Source: Hymenobacter plasmatis (lineage in GTDB: Bacteria > Bacteroidota > Bacteroidia > Cytophagales > Hymenobacteraceae). Taken from it: a DNA stretch of 64,000 nucleotides. The position numbers and the translations under genes are program-made. The notes under the pieces were generated by a model. The model saw nothing but the letters and a program-made list of their open reading frames with translations, was not told the DNA's origin and did not search any database. How positions within the stretch are numbered: position 1 is the first letter of the stretch; the number at the start of each line of letters is the position of its first letter. The stretch lies in the NCBI RefSeq assembly GCF_020711255.1, contig NZ_JAJFAW010000027.1:1-64000 (forward strand), in the 5' to 3' direction. Shown piece after piece: positions 1 to 8,964 of the stretch.

Positions 1-1079
1 ACTACGGCGAGGCCGTGCCCGGCCTGCGCCCCCTGCGCATCCAGTCCAAGTCGCTGGCCGGTGCGGCTGGCCTGCCGGCTGCGGGCTTTGACTTCCGCAA
101 CGGGGCCAATGGCCTGGCGGGCCTAGTCGGCAACGCGGCCCTCAACGGCACCGCGCTGGCGCCCATCGCCGGCGGCGGCTTTGGCGAGTACTTGCTGCGG
201 CCGCAGTCGGGCCCCGGCATGGGCAAGCCGCGCTCGGTGGACTTGCTGCCCATTTTCCACACGGGCGTGCCCAACCTGATTCCCTACCAGTTGGCCACGG
301 GCAAAAACGGCAACCCGCTGGCGGCCGGCAAGCCGTTTATCAACAACTTCCTGCCCACCTTCGGCGACATGCTGCGCCTGAACATGGCCGTGCCCCCCAC
401 GGACCGCAATTCGGCTGATTTCAGCTCCGAAGGCTTGCTGGCCGCTGCCAAGCTGGGCCTGACGGACCCGCGCTACAACGCCAATAACACGCTGCAGCTG
501 ATTCCGAACATGGACGGATTCCCCAACGGCCGGCGCCTGGAGGACGACGTGACCCGCATCGAGCTGCAAGCCGTGGGCGGCGTGGTGCTGGCCGCCATCG
601 GCCTGTGGTACGACGACTACAACCCCGCCGCCACGCCGGCCCCGAGCCCGGTCACGGCTCAACTGGGCAATGTGCTGGGCTTTAGCACCAACATTGAGAA
701 GAACGACACCACCTTCAAGGCCGCTTTCCCATACTCGCAAACGCCCTGGAGCGGCACCACTGCCCAAAAGCAGGTGCTTTCGCAGCGTACCTCGGGCCTG
801 GGCATGCAGCCACGGCTGGCCAGCATAGAGGGCTACCCCAATCCCTTCGTGGGCAGCACCACCTTCCATTTCGACCTGGCCATGGCCTCAAACCTGAGCA
901 TCGTGGTGAGCGACGTGACGGGCCGCAAGGTGGCGACCGTGATGACGAACAAGAGCTACGGCGCCGGTGAGCACGAAATTACCTGGAAGCCCGGCAGCGA
1001 GGTAACCGCCGGCCAGTACATTGCCACGCTGTATAGCGGCAAAACGATGATACAGTCGGTGCGTCTCGAGCGGCACTAA
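1..1079 (+). CDS. DUF4331 family exported protein, T9SS cargo (5' partial)
   Basis: The start lies outside the window; the frame is already open at base 3 and about 358 residues remain. The DUF4331 signature is visible as FPNGRRLEDDVTRIELQAV near the middle, preceded by long loops rich in Gly, Pro and Asn. The last 80 or so residues, from GYPNPF through SDVTGRKV to the end VRLERH, form a type IX secretion sorting domain, so the protein is expected to cross the outer membrane and be attached to or released from the cell surface. The molecular function of DUF4331 is not established. It precedes a TPR/HupE/TonB-receptor gene set on the same strand, although a hairpin terminator separates them. 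Confidence 0.8.
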   Translation, partial: YGEAVPGLRPLRIQSKSLAGAAGLPAAGFDFRNGANGLAGLVGNAALNGTALAPIAGGGFGEYLLRPQSGPGMGKPRSVDLLPIFHTGVPNLIPYQLATGKNGNPLAAGKPFINNFLPTFGDMLRLNMAVPPTDRNSADFSSEGLLAAAKLGLTDPRYNANNTLQLIPNMDGFPNGRRLEDDVTRIELQAVGGVVLAAIGLWYDDYNPAATPAPSPVTAQLGNVLGFSTNIEKNDTTFKAAFPYSQTPWSGTTAQKQVLSQRTSGLGMQPRLASIEGYPNPFVGSTTFHFDLAMASNLSIVVSDVTGRKVATVMTNKSYGAGEHEITWKPGSEVTAGQYIATLYSGKTMIQSVRLERH

Positions 1080-1107
1080 CCCGCTGCGTGAGCCGTTGCT
1101 ACTGAAA

Positions 1108-1151
1108 TAAGAGCCGCCGGTTGGTCCTGTAGGGGCCGGCGGCGGCTCTTA
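1108..1151 (+). terminator. Rho-independent type hairpin after DUF4331 gene
   Basis: An 11-base stem (TAAGAGCCGCC pairing with GGCGGCTCTTA) is followed by an AT-rich run (1152-1160). It begins 28 bases after the stop codon and probably ends the upstream transcript. Confidence 0.6.
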
Positions 1152-1208
1152 TTTATTTTATGTTTGCCGTATTCCCCGATTTGGGCTAACTCTTTTTCCT
1201 GCACTGCT

Positions 1209-2537
1209 TTGAGAAAGTACCTATACCCGACTTTGCTTCTGGTTTTTGGCGTGCTGGTGCTGGCCATCTTCGTCTTTAAAAAGCCCGATGCCCGCATGCC
1301 GGCCCTGAAAGAGCGGCACGGCGACCTGGCCGCCGGCGGCGAATGGCTCAATACCAAAGAAGCCGTTCGCGGCTTATTGGCCAAGCTGCGCCGCAACCCC
1401 GACGACTACAAAAGCCGCCTGCTGCTGGCCCAGGCCTACATGCAGGAAGGCCGCGTAACCGGCGACCATGCCTACTACGACGCCGCGGCCATGAAGCTGC
1501 TGGACGCCGTGCTGCGCGCCGAGCCCGAAAACTTTGAGGCCATGGCCTGCAAGGCCACGCTGAGCCTCACCCAGCACCACTTTTCCCAGGGCCTGGCCCT
1601 GGCCCAACAGGCCCAGCAGCTCAATCCCAACAGCGGGTTTGTGTACGGGCTGCTGACCGACGCCCACGTGGAGCTGGGCCAGTACGACGAGGCCATCAAA
1701 ATGGCCGACAAGATGAACCAGGTGCGCCCCGACCTGTCGGCGTACGCCCGGGTGAGCTACCTGCGCGAGATTTACGGCGACGTGCCCGGGGCCATCGAGG
1801 CCATGACCATGGCCGTGAAAGCCGGCCTCAGCGGCATGGAACAAACCGAGTGGACGCGCGTGGCCCTGGGCCACCTGTACGAAATCAGTGGCGACCTTGC
1901 CCGGGCTGAGGGGTGCTACGAAACGTCGTTGCTGGTGCGGCCAGGCTATGCCTATGCCCTGGCCGGCCGGGGCCGGGTGGCGGCCGCCCGCCAAAACTAC
2001 CCCGCCGCCATCAAGGACCTGCAGCAGGCCCGCGCCATGGTGAAAGATTACGCGTTTTCCGACGAATTGGTGGACCTGTACCGCCAAAGCGGGCAGTCGG
2101 GCAAAGCCGACGCCATGGCCAGGGAATCGATTGAAATGCTGGCCAATGCCGCCAAACAGGCCGACGAAGACGAGGAGTTGGGCCACTACGCCGACCGCGA
2201 GCTGGCCTATGCCTACCTCAAAACTAACGAGCTGGACAAGGCCCTGGAGCACGCCAAAATTGAGTACGCGCGCCGCCCCGACAACATCGACGTGAACGAA
2301 ACCCTGGCCTGGGTGTATTTCAAGCGGGGCCAGTACGCCGAAGCCCAAAAGTACATGCAGGTGGCGCGGCGCACCCATTCGCAAAACCCGGTGCTGCTGG
2401 GCCGGGCCGGCCTCATCCTGACCAAGCTAGGCAAAGTAGCAGAAGGGCAGGCCCTGCTGGAGAAGTCCCTGCGCACGGCGCCTTACCTCAACCCCGAGCT
2501 GGCGGCCGAAGGCAAAGCCCTAATAGCGGCCCGGTAA
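1209..2537 (+). CDS. Membrane-anchored tetratricopeptide repeat protein
   Basis: This 442-residue protein starts with one hydrophobic segment (residues about 6-23, TLLLVFGVLVLAIFVF core) that should anchor it in the inner membrane, followed by about ten helical TPR-type repeats, for example the AEPENFEAMACKATLSL and RPGYAYALAGRGRVAAA units. TPR arrays usually scaffold protein complexes. The frame stays open upstream to a TTG at 1164, but no ATG precedes the membrane segment. I prefer the TTG at 1209, which gives MRKYLYP directly before the anchor; the start remains uncertain. The next gene, a HupE/UreJ protein, starts one base after its stop codon, so the two are almost certainly cotranscribed and probably act together. 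Confidence 0.75.
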   Translation: MRKYLYPTLLLVFGVLVLAIFVFKKPDARMPALKERHGDLAAGGEWLNTKEAVRGLLAKLRRNPDDYKSRLLLAQAYMQEGRVTGDHAYYDAAAMKLLDAVLRAEPENFEAMACKATLSLTQHHFSQGLALAQQAQQLNPNSGFVYGLLTDAHVELGQYDEAIKMADKMNQVRPDLSAYARVSYLREIYGDVPGAIEAMTMAVKAGLSGMEQTEWTRVALGHLYEISGDLARAEGCYETSLLVRPGYAYALAGRGRVAAARQNYPAAIKDLQQARAMVKDYAFSDELVDLYRQSGQSGKADAMARESIEMLANAAKQADEDEELGHYADRELAYAYLKTNELDKALEHAKIEYARRPDNIDVNETLAWVYFKRGQYAEAQKYMQVARRTHSQNPVLLGRAGLILTKLGKVAEGQALLEKSLRTAPYLNPELAAEGKALIAAR

Positions 2538-2538
2538 G

Positions 2539-3228
2539 ATGCGTGCTGTGCTGCTCAACTCGCCCAAGCGCGCGGTTCCGGCCGGGTTGGTCGTGCTGGC
2601 CTTCGCTTTGCTGGCCCACCCCGCGGCAGCCCACGTGCTCGATGTGGACCTGAGCAAGCTTTCGCGCTCCGAGATTTTCTGGACCTACCTGCGGCTGGGC
2701 TTTACCCACATCATTCCGCTGGGGTTCGACCACATTCTGTTCATCATCAGCCTCTACCTGCTCGAGCCGCGGCTCAAGCCCGTGCTCCTGCAGGCCACGG
2801 CGTTCACGGTGGCGCACTCCATCACGCTGGGGTTGGCCATGTACGGCTTCATCCGGCCGCCCGCGGCGATTATTGAGCCAGTTATTGCGCTGTCCATCCT
2901 GTTTGTGGCCATCGAAAACATCATCACCGACCGGCTCAATCCGTGGCGGGTAGCCATCGTATTTGGCTTCGGGCTGGTGCACGGCATGGGCTTCGCCAGC
3001 GCGCTAACCGGGCTGGGGCTGCCAGCCAAGGACTATTTCGGCTCGCTCATTTCCTTCAACGTGGGCGTGGAATTGGGCCAGGTCTCCGTGATTCTGCTGG
3101 CCTGGGCCGTGGTGGGGCGCTGGGCGGCCGATAAAAGCTGGTACAAGCGCCGCGTGGTGGTGCCCGTGTCGGTGGCCATCGGCTTGGTGGCGGCTTACTG
3201 GACGGTGGAGCGGGTATTTTTTACCTGA
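2539..3228 (+). CDS. HupE/UreJ family membrane protein
   Basis: The protein has 229 residues: a signal-like N-terminus ending near AHPAAAH, then about six membrane segments (for example FDHILFIISLYLL, VIALSILFVAIENII, VAIVFGFGLVHGMGF). The conserved THIIPLGFDHILF block, with its two histidines, and the GFGLVHGMGFAS block are typical of HupE/UreJ, a family linked to nickel or cobalt permeation in hydrogenase and urease operons. No hydrogenase or urease gene is in view, so the substrate here is inferred only from family and from the TonB receptor downstream. It follows the TPR gene after one base, which implies translational coupling. Confidence 0.8.
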   Translation: MRAVLLNSPKRAVPAGLVVLAFALLAHPAAAHVLDVDLSKLSRSEIFWTYLRLGFTHIIPLGFDHILFIISLYLLEPRLKPVLLQATAFTVAHSITLGLAMYGFIRPPAAIIEPVIALSILFVAIENIITDRLNPWRVAIVFGFGLVHGMGFASALTGLGLPAKDYFGSLISFNVGVELGQVSVILLAWAVVGRWAADKSWYKRRVVVPVSVAIGLVAAYWTVERVFFT

Positions 3229-3297
3229 GAACCTCCCGGCCCAACCATTGGAATACGCCGTTATTTGGTAGTTATTTCTATCGACTTTTCAATTGCT

Positions 3298-3693
3298 ATG
3301 CTGCGTACGCTGCTCGCCTTGCTGCTTTTGGCCAACTACCTGCTGGTGGTAGGGGCGGGGCTGGTGGTAGGCCGGCCGGCGGCGCCGGCTTTTTCGGCGG
3401 CGCATCCCTACGTGCACAGCCAGGGCTGCCAGCAGCAGAACTACCTGCGCCTCGACTGCTTTGAGCAGTGCAACGGCTACCAGCAGGAAGTGAAAACGAA
3501 AGTACCTACGGGCACAGGCCTGCACTTTTTGGCGCAGATGAAAGGCCTGGACGTGCATTGTGACATGGCGCAGGAAGTCCAGCCCCCGCAGCGGGTATTT
3601 CCACCGGCAGGGGCTGGCCAGCCGGTCGAAAAAGGGGCCGTCCAGGTTGCTGGGTTTGCGGGCCACGATTACCCACCGCCCCGCCGGGGATAA
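3298..3693 (+). CDS. Small Cys/His-containing exported protein, unknown function
   Basis: A 131-residue protein is predicted from the ATG at 3298; an upstream in-frame start at 3265 would only add residues before the signal. Residues 1-25 (MLRTLLALLLLANYLLVVGAGL) look like a signal peptide or anchor. The mature part carries a compact cluster, AAHPYVHSQGCQQQNYLRLD followed by CFEQCNG and later VHCDM, giving four Cys and several His that could bind a metal ion. No domain name is recognised. It sits between the HupE/UreJ gene and the TonB receptor, 69 bases after the former, which suggests a periplasmic role in the same uptake process. The tail (from about residue 80) is low in hydrophobic structure. 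Confidence 0.55.
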   Translation: MLRTLLALLLLANYLLVVGAGLVVGRPAAPAFSAAHPYVHSQGCQQQNYLRLDCFEQCNGYQQEVKTKVPTGTGLHFLAQMKGLDVHCDMAQEVQPPQRVFPPAGAGQPVEKGAVQVAGFAGHDYPPPRRG

Positions 3694-3843
3694 GTTGATT
3701 GCGGCTTCCGTCAGGGGGAATCCCCACCCGCCGGGGCCACCAGATGCCCTTGCTGCCAAGCCAGGCATCGCCTTCACTTATCCTTAAACGGACACCTTTA
3801 AGCCAGGCTGATAGTGCCCGGCCGGTGTCGCTTTTCCGGCTCT

Positions 3844-6177
3844 ATGATTTCTAACACTTTACTAAAAGCCTGCCGCTTTAGACCGGTAGTGCATGGCCTG
3901 GGCCTGTTGGTGGCGGCCTTGCTTTTCACTCAGGTATCGTTCGCTCAGGGCCCGGCTACGCTGCGCGGTACCGTGGCCGACTCCGCTTCCAGCCAGCCCC
4001 TGGAGGGCGTGAGCGTGGGCCTGGACGGCCGTCCTGGCGGCACTACCAGCGATGCCCGGGGCAACTTCCACCTCGGCGGCATCGCGGCCGGTACCTACAC
4101 GCTGCGGGTGGGCGCCCTCGGCTACCGGGCGCAGGCCCTGTCCGTGACCCTGGCCGCGGGCGAAACCAAACGGGTGGCGGTGGCCCTGCCCACGGCCGCG
4201 CTCAACCTGAGCGAAGTGACCGTGAACCAGCCGCGCGACCCCAACCAAAGCCTGGCCGCCATCAGCCACATCGACCAGGTACTGCGGCCCCTGAGTTCGG
4301 CCCAGGACCTGCTGCGGTTGGTACCGGGCCTTTTTATTGCCCAGCACGCGGGCGGCGGCAAGGCCGAACAGATTTTTTTGCGCGGCTTCGACTGCGACCA
4401 CGGCACCGACTTCGCCGTGAGCATCGACGGCCTGCCGGTGAACATGGTGAGCCACGCCCACGGGCAGGGCTATGCCGACTTTCATTTTGTGATACCCGAA
4501 ACGGTGGAGCAACTGAAAGTATACAAAGGCCCCTACACCGCGCGCTTTGGCGATTTTGCTACTTCGGGCGCCGGCGACTTCGTGACCAAAACGCGGCTGG
4601 AGCACAGCCAGGCCAAGCTCGAATTGGGGCAGTTTGACACGCGCCGCGCCCTGGTGATGGTGGACTTGCTCGGGGCCGGCCATCATTTGCTCAGCAAGCA
4701 GCCCGAAAGCGCCTACGTGGCCTCCGAGTATTACTTCACCAATTCGTATTTCGACGCCAAGCAGCACTTCAAGCGCTTCAACGGCCTGCTGAAATACACC
4801 GGCCGGCTCTCCGACAATACCTCACTCACGGTGCTGGGCTCACGCTTCAGCTCCACGTGGAACGCCAGCGGCCAAATTCCAGAGCGGGGCGTGCGCGACG
4901 GCCTAATCTCGCGCTACGGCAGCATCGACCCCAGCGAAGGCGGCCGCACCAGCCGCACCAACGCCTCGGCCGTGCTCACCACTGCCCTGCGCCACGATGC
5001 CGTACTGCGCCAGCAGGTGTACTATTCCAAGTACGATTTCAGTTTGTTTTCCAACTTCACCTTCTTTCTGCACGACCCCGTGAACGGCGACGAAATTAAC
5101 CAGGCCGATAACCGCCACCTGTTCGGCTACACCAGCACCTACGACCGGGATACGTGGGTGGGCAGCCGCACCCTGCACAGCACGGTGGGCGTGGGCACCC
5201 GCAACGATTTTTCCCGGGTGGACCTGCGCCACGCCGTGCGCCGGGTGATTACCGATACCACTACCACGGGCCACCTTTTCGAGCAAAACCTGAACGCCTA
5301 CCTCGACGAAACCCTGACCCTCACCGACCGCCTCACCGTGAACGCGGCCGTGCGGGTCGACGTGTTTACGTTTGATTTCCGGGGCTTGCTGGCCAACGAC
5401 AATACCCAGGCGCTGAAGCCGCTGCGGGGCCGGGTTACGCACGCCCGCGTGTCGCCCAAGCTGAATGTGTACTACCAGCTGTCGCCCGCCGTGCAGCTGT
5501 TTGCGCGTTCCGGCTTTGGCTTTCATTCCAACGATGCCCGTGCCGTGATTCAAGATGCTACCGCCAGCGTGCTGCCCCGCGCTACCGGCTACGAGGTGGG
5601 CAGCACCTTCAAGCCCGTGCCCAGCCTGGTGGTGAACGCCGCGCTGTGGGGGCTGCACCTGCAGGACGAGCTGGTGTACGTCGGCGATGAGGGCGTGACG
5701 GAGCACACCGGGCCCACCCAGCGCTATGGCCTGGACCTGGCCGTGCGCTACCAGCTCAGCCGCCGCTTGTTCTTGGATACCGACCTGAACTACAACCGCG
5801 GCCGCCAGCTAGACGCGCCGCCCGGCGCCGACTACATCCCGCTGGCGCCCACCTTCACCACCATTGGCGGCCTGACCTACAAGGACGCGCGGGGCCTGAG
5901 CGGCAGCCTGCGCTACCGCCATATTGATAGCCGCCCGGCCAACGACGACGGCAGCATCCAGGCCCGCGGCTATTTCCTGCTCGATGCCGTGGTGGCCTAC
6001 ACCACGCCGCGCTTCCAAGTCGGCGCCACCGCCGAAAACCTGCTCAACGTAGCGTGGAACCAGGCCCAGTTTGCCACCCTTACCCGCCTGCCCAACGAGC
6101 CCAATGCGGTGGATGAGTTGCATTTTACCCCCGGCACCCCGTTTTACTTGAAGGTGAATGCGAGCGTGTTTTTCTAG
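3844..6177 (+). CDS. TonB-dependent receptor with carboxypeptidase-regulatory-like domain
   Basis: The ATG at 3844 gives a 777-residue protein with a signal peptide (LGLLVAALLFTQVSFAQG). Residues about 37-115 form a carboxypeptidase-regulatory-like beta domain (TLRGTVADSASSQPLEGVSV), common in Bacteroidota receptors. A plug domain follows, with LVPGLFIAQHAGGGKAEQIFL and the unusual His-rich stretch FDCDHGTDFAVSIDGLP and VSHAHGQGYADFHF, then a long 22-strand type barrel ending in LKVNASVFF with a terminal Phe. It imports a scarce ligand using TonB energy. The His/Asp-rich plug and the neighbouring HupE/UreJ gene favour a metal or metal chelate, but that is inference. A strong hairpin follows the stop. 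Confidence 0.85.
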   Translation: MISNTLLKACRFRPVVHGLGLLVAALLFTQVSFAQGPATLRGTVADSASSQPLEGVSVGLDGRPGGTTSDARGNFHLGGIAAGTYTLRVGALGYRAQALSVTLAAGETKRVAVALPTAALNLSEVTVNQPRDPNQSLAAISHIDQVLRPLSSAQDLLRLVPGLFIAQHAGGGKAEQIFLRGFDCDHGTDFAVSIDGLPVNMVSHAHGQGYADFHFVIPETVEQLKVYKGPYTARFGDFATSGAGDFVTKTRLEHSQAKLELGQFDTRRALVMVDLLGAGHHLLSKQPESAYVASEYYFTNSYFDAKQHFKRFNGLLKYTGRLSDNTSLTVLGSRFSSTWNASGQIPERGVRDGLISRYGSIDPSEGGRTSRTNASAVLTTALRHDAVLRQQVYYSKYDFSLFSNFTFFLHDPVNGDEINQADNRHLFGYTSTYDRDTWVGSRTLHSTVGVGTRNDFSRVDLRHAVRRVITDTTTTGHLFEQNLNAYLDETLTLTDRLTVNAAVRVDVFTFDFRGLLANDNTQALKPLRGRVTHARVSPKLNVYYQLSPAVQLFARSGFGFHSNDARAVIQDATASVLPRATGYEVGSTFKPVPSLVVNAALWGLHLQDELVYVGDEGVTEHTGPTQRYGLDLAVRYQLSRRLFLDTDLNYNRGRQLDAPPGADYIPLAPTFTTIGGLTYKDARGLSGSLRYRHIDSRPANDDGSIQARGYFLLDAVVAYTTPRFQVGATAENLLNVAWNQAQFATLTRLPNEPNAVDELHFTPGTPFYLKVNASVFF

Positions 6178-6194
6178 GCACGCCTGCCTGTGCC

Positions 6195-6231
6195 AAAAAA
6201 AGCCGCTCCGGATATCCGGAGCGGCTTTTTT
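6195..6231. terminator. Bidirectional hairpin terminator
   Basis: A perfect stem (AGCCGCTCCGG pairing with CCGGAGCGGCT) is flanked by A-runs on the left and T-runs on the right. It lies between the converging TonB receptor and alpha-amylase genes, so it can stop transcripts from both sides. Confidence 0.85.
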
Positions 6232-6250
6232 GTGGGTGCCCCGGTCGGGG

Positions 6251-8632
6251 TTAGTAAAGCGCTACTTTCTGGCTGATTTTAAACTCGGGTACCGTCAGCT
6301 GGTAGATGCCAGACGGCAGCGGCTTGCTGATGGCGAGGCGCAGTTCATTGGAGCCGGTGTAGAGGCGGGCGGCTTGCTCGTGCACGAGGCGGCCGGTGAG
6401 GTCGAACATACGGATGGTGACGGTTTGCTCGCGGTTGGTTTGCAGCACCAGGTCGATGCGGTCGGAAGAAGTGGGGTTGGGGTACACGCTCATCTCGGCG
6501 GTGGGTGCATCGGGCGTGGTGGCCAGTGCGGCCGCGTCGCGGCGGCCGGTCATGGCGCCCGTTACCACGGTGGGAGCGGTGTAGGTGGCCTTCACAAAGC
6601 AGCGCTGGGCGGGGTTGGCGGCAGAGGCGTTGCTGGCCTGCAGCGTGTACCAGCCCTCGGCCGGCACGGTGTAGGAGCCGGTGAGGGTGCCCGTGCCTGT
6701 GAGGCTGCTCACGATGTTGCCGGCGCTATTCACCACGGCTATCGTGAGGCTGCGGGTGGCGTCGGTGGGGTAGAGGTTGTAGGTAATCACCTTGCCGGAG
6801 GCTACGTAAATGCGGCCGGCTTTGCGCGTGGCAGTGGAAGAGGCGGGCAGTTGGCCGCCCTGGCCCAGCGAGCGGGCGTCGCGGTCGCCGAGGTCATCGG
6901 CCAGCTCCCATTCCTGGCTGGTGGTCAGGGCGGGGCGGGTGTAGCCGGTGGTGGCATTCACCGGCGCCCATACGGAATAGCCGCGGCGGCCACTGGCGGC
7001 CGTGCCGTTGCACGGCGGCGTATTGATGGCCACCGTTTGCGAGCCGCTCACGGTGACGGTGGCGGTGCCATTGGCGCCCGAGTAGTCCTTGAGCACGGTG
7101 CCCGCGGGGAAGTCGCAGCTCACGGTGTTGTTCTGCCAGGTGGCGTAGCTGTCGTTGATGCCGATGATGGCCTTGGTGCTGCGCTCAATCACGAGGTGGT
7201 CGACGGCTTGATAGCGCACTTTGTAGGCGCCGTCCTTGAAATGCAGGTTCTGGTGGCACCACACGAGGTTCACCAAATCGTCGCGGGTGGGCAGGTCCAC
7301 GGTGCTTTTGGGGCTGTGGGCGTAGCGCTTGCTGGTATTGCCCACGTTGAACAGGTCTTCGAAGAAGAGCATGGGCGAGCCGTCCATAGCTAGCGCCGCA
7401 GCGTAGGCGGCCGACAGGCGCGGGTCGAACGGGTCGATGTGGGGCGCCAGCTCCGAGCCCGTGTTCCAGCCGGTGTAGTTGCCGTTGGCATCGAGCTGTG
7501 GCCGCATGGTGTCGTGGTTGTTCACGAAGGGCACGGTGCGGTGCACGTAGGTGCCGTTGGTGAGCACCACGCGCGTGCCCTGCTGGTAGCCGGGCAGGGA
7601 GCCCAGGTCGAAGCTGCCGCCCTGGCTCACGATGTTGTAGAGGCCGTTACGCAGCGAGAAGTCAAACGTACCCGAGCGGTTGTTCACGTTGGTGCACCAC
7701 TGGTCCATTTGGCTTGAGGAGCCCACCCATTCGCCCACGGCGTACATGGTGGCGCCGCCCGAAGCCCAGCCGGCGTTGCTTTGCAGGTTGTAGAGGAAGT
7801 CTTCGCTGGCAAAGTCCGGGAAGTGCTTCACCGCGTCGAGGCGCACGCCATCGAAGCCCACTTGCTTTTTGTACCACACCAGCCAGTTGCGGTTGCCGGT
7901 GCGCATGTAGTCCGAGGCCTGGGCGGGGTTGTAGGTGGCGTTGGAGCTCAGGCCGTTGGAGCCCGGGTAGTAGCTGATGTCGGGGCCGAAATACGGGGCG
8001 TTCCAGTCGCCCGAAGTGGAGTTGTTGCCGGGGTTGGGGTTGAAATTCTGCCAGTTCTTGGAAAACCGGCCGCTGCGCGAGAGGTAGTCGGCGGCGCTTT
8101 CGTCGCCGGCCGGCTTGCCGTAGCTCACGTAGCGGAAGTTCTTGTAGCGGTTGGTGGTGCCGTCGTCGTAGGCGGCCGGGTCCTGGCCACCGGCGCCCGA
8201 CGAAGAGCCGGCCCCGTCGTTGTGGTTGAGCACAATGTCCTGAATCACCTCAATGCCGTTGGCGTGCAGCACGGCCACGGCGCGCAGCAGCTCGTCTTTG
8301 GTGCCCATGCGGGTGGCCAAAAAGCCCTTCTGCCACTTGTCGCCCAGGTCGTAGTTGTCAAACGGCGAGTAGCCGTTGCCCTGGTTGCCGTTTTTGATGG
8401 TGGGTGGAATCCAGATGGCGTCCACGCCCATGGTTTTCAGGCGGGGGGCCAGGTCGGCCAGGTAGTTGGCCCAGCCATTGGGGTAGTTGCTGTTCCAGTA
8501 GTCCCACCAGAAGGCTTGCAGTACCACTTTTTGGGCTCGGGCAGCCTGGTTGCCCAGCCCAAGCAGCAGCGCAAGCATCAGCAGGAACCGAGCCGCGCGG
8601 GGAATGAAATTTTGAGGAGTAGATTTTGGCAT
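6251..8632 (-). CDS. Secreted alpha-amylase (GH13) with T9SS sorting domain
   Basis: The protein has 793 residues and starts with a signal peptide (FLLMLALLLGLGNQAARAQ). The GH13 barrel carries the usual catalytic trio: Asp266 in DGVRLDAVKH, Glu301 in YAVGEWVG and Asp374 in VNNHDTMRP, plus DIVLNHNDG near residue 132. After the barrel come a beta domain (about 460-540), a pre-peptidase-like beta domain (about 600-690) and a C-terminal T9SS domain from MSVYPNPTSS to the end KISQKVALY. It should hydrolyse alpha-1,4-glucans outside the cell. It is monocistronic, facing away from the L,D-transpeptidase genes and converging on the TonB receptor. Confidence 0.92.
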   Translation of the reverse strand: MPKSTPQNFIPRAARFLLMLALLLGLGNQAARAQKVVLQAFWWDYWNSNYPNGWANYLADLAPRLKTMGVDAIWIPPTIKNGNQGNGYSPFDNYDLGDKWQKGFLATRMGTKDELLRAVAVLHANGIEVIQDIVLNHNDGAGSSSGAGGQDPAAYDDGTTNRYKNFRYVSYGKPAGDESAADYLSRSGRFSKNWQNFNPNPGNNSTSGDWNAPYFGPDISYYPGSNGLSSNATYNPAQASDYMRTGNRNWLVWYKKQVGFDGVRLDAVKHFPDFASEDFLYNLQSNAGWASGGATMYAVGEWVGSSSQMDQWCTNVNNRSGTFDFSLRNGLYNIVSQGGSFDLGSLPGYQQGTRVVLTNGTYVHRTVPFVNNHDTMRPQLDANGNYTGWNTGSELAPHIDPFDPRLSAAYAAALAMDGSPMLFFEDLFNVGNTSKRYAHSPKSTVDLPTRDDLVNLVWCHQNLHFKDGAYKVRYQAVDHLVIERSTKAIIGINDSYATWQNNTVSCDFPAGTVLKDYSGANGTATVTVSGSQTVAINTPPCNGTAASGRRGYSVWAPVNATTGYTRPALTTSQEWELADDLGDRDARSLGQGGQLPASSTATRKAGRIYVASGKVITYNLYPTDATRSLTIAVVNSAGNIVSSLTGTGTLTGSYTVPAEGWYTLQASNASAANPAQRCFVKATYTAPTVVTGAMTGRRDAAALATTPDAPTAEMSVYPNPTSSDRIDLVLQTNREQTVTIRMFDLTGRLVHEQAARLYTGSNELRLAISKPLPSGIYQLTVPEFKISQKVALY

Positions 8633-8964
8633 TGTGTGGGAATTTTGGTTGTGAAGAAATGAAGAAAAAACTGTATGGTATCAGGCGAAGCCGGACTCGC
8701 TTATCGTTCTGATTTATAAGATGAAAAGGTGTATTTTTGCGCAGGGGTTGCCAATAAACGGCATATATTTTTAATCGTTGCTCTAATAAATATTTACTTT
8801 ATTTATTTATAATTATTAAGGGTTGACGCGTCTGCCACAAATAGCCATTTTTGCGACCTATTGGGCAGGGTGCAAGGGTGCTGCGGTCCTGGCAAAAGAT
8901 TTTAAACTCTCCTTTTTTTAAGTAAAATATTGGGCTGTTTCTTTCCCAGCAGTACCTTCAAGTA
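8633..8964. other. AT-rich divergent intergenic region
   Basis: These 332 bases separate the amylase gene (minus) and an L,D-transpeptidase-like gene (plus). They are much richer in A and T than the neighbours. On the plus strand there is a perfect TATTTTTG at 8732-8739 and a better placed TTG/CATTTTTG pair at 8823-8853. I could not find a convincing promoter for the minus-strand amylase and see no gene here. Confidence 0.6.
8823..8853 (+). promoter_or_regulatory. Candidate Bacteroidota promoter for the first L,D-transpeptidase gene
   Basis: TTG at 8823-8825 is followed after 20 bases by CATTTTTG (8846-8853), one mismatch from the TAnnTTTG -7 consensus. The gene starts 112 bases downstream, so the leader would be about 107 bases. 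Confidence 0.35.

Noticed and set aside
1374..2384. Long open frame on the minus strand across the TPR gene
   Set aside because: It is an antisense frame caused by high GC codon bias; the plus strand encodes a convincing TPR protein with a family-typical repeat pattern, and the antisense translation is Gly/His/Val-rich without a domain.
6158..7393. Plus-strand frame across the amylase gene
   Set aside because: Antisense to the amylase; Gly/His/Val-rich translation typical of a GC shadow frame.
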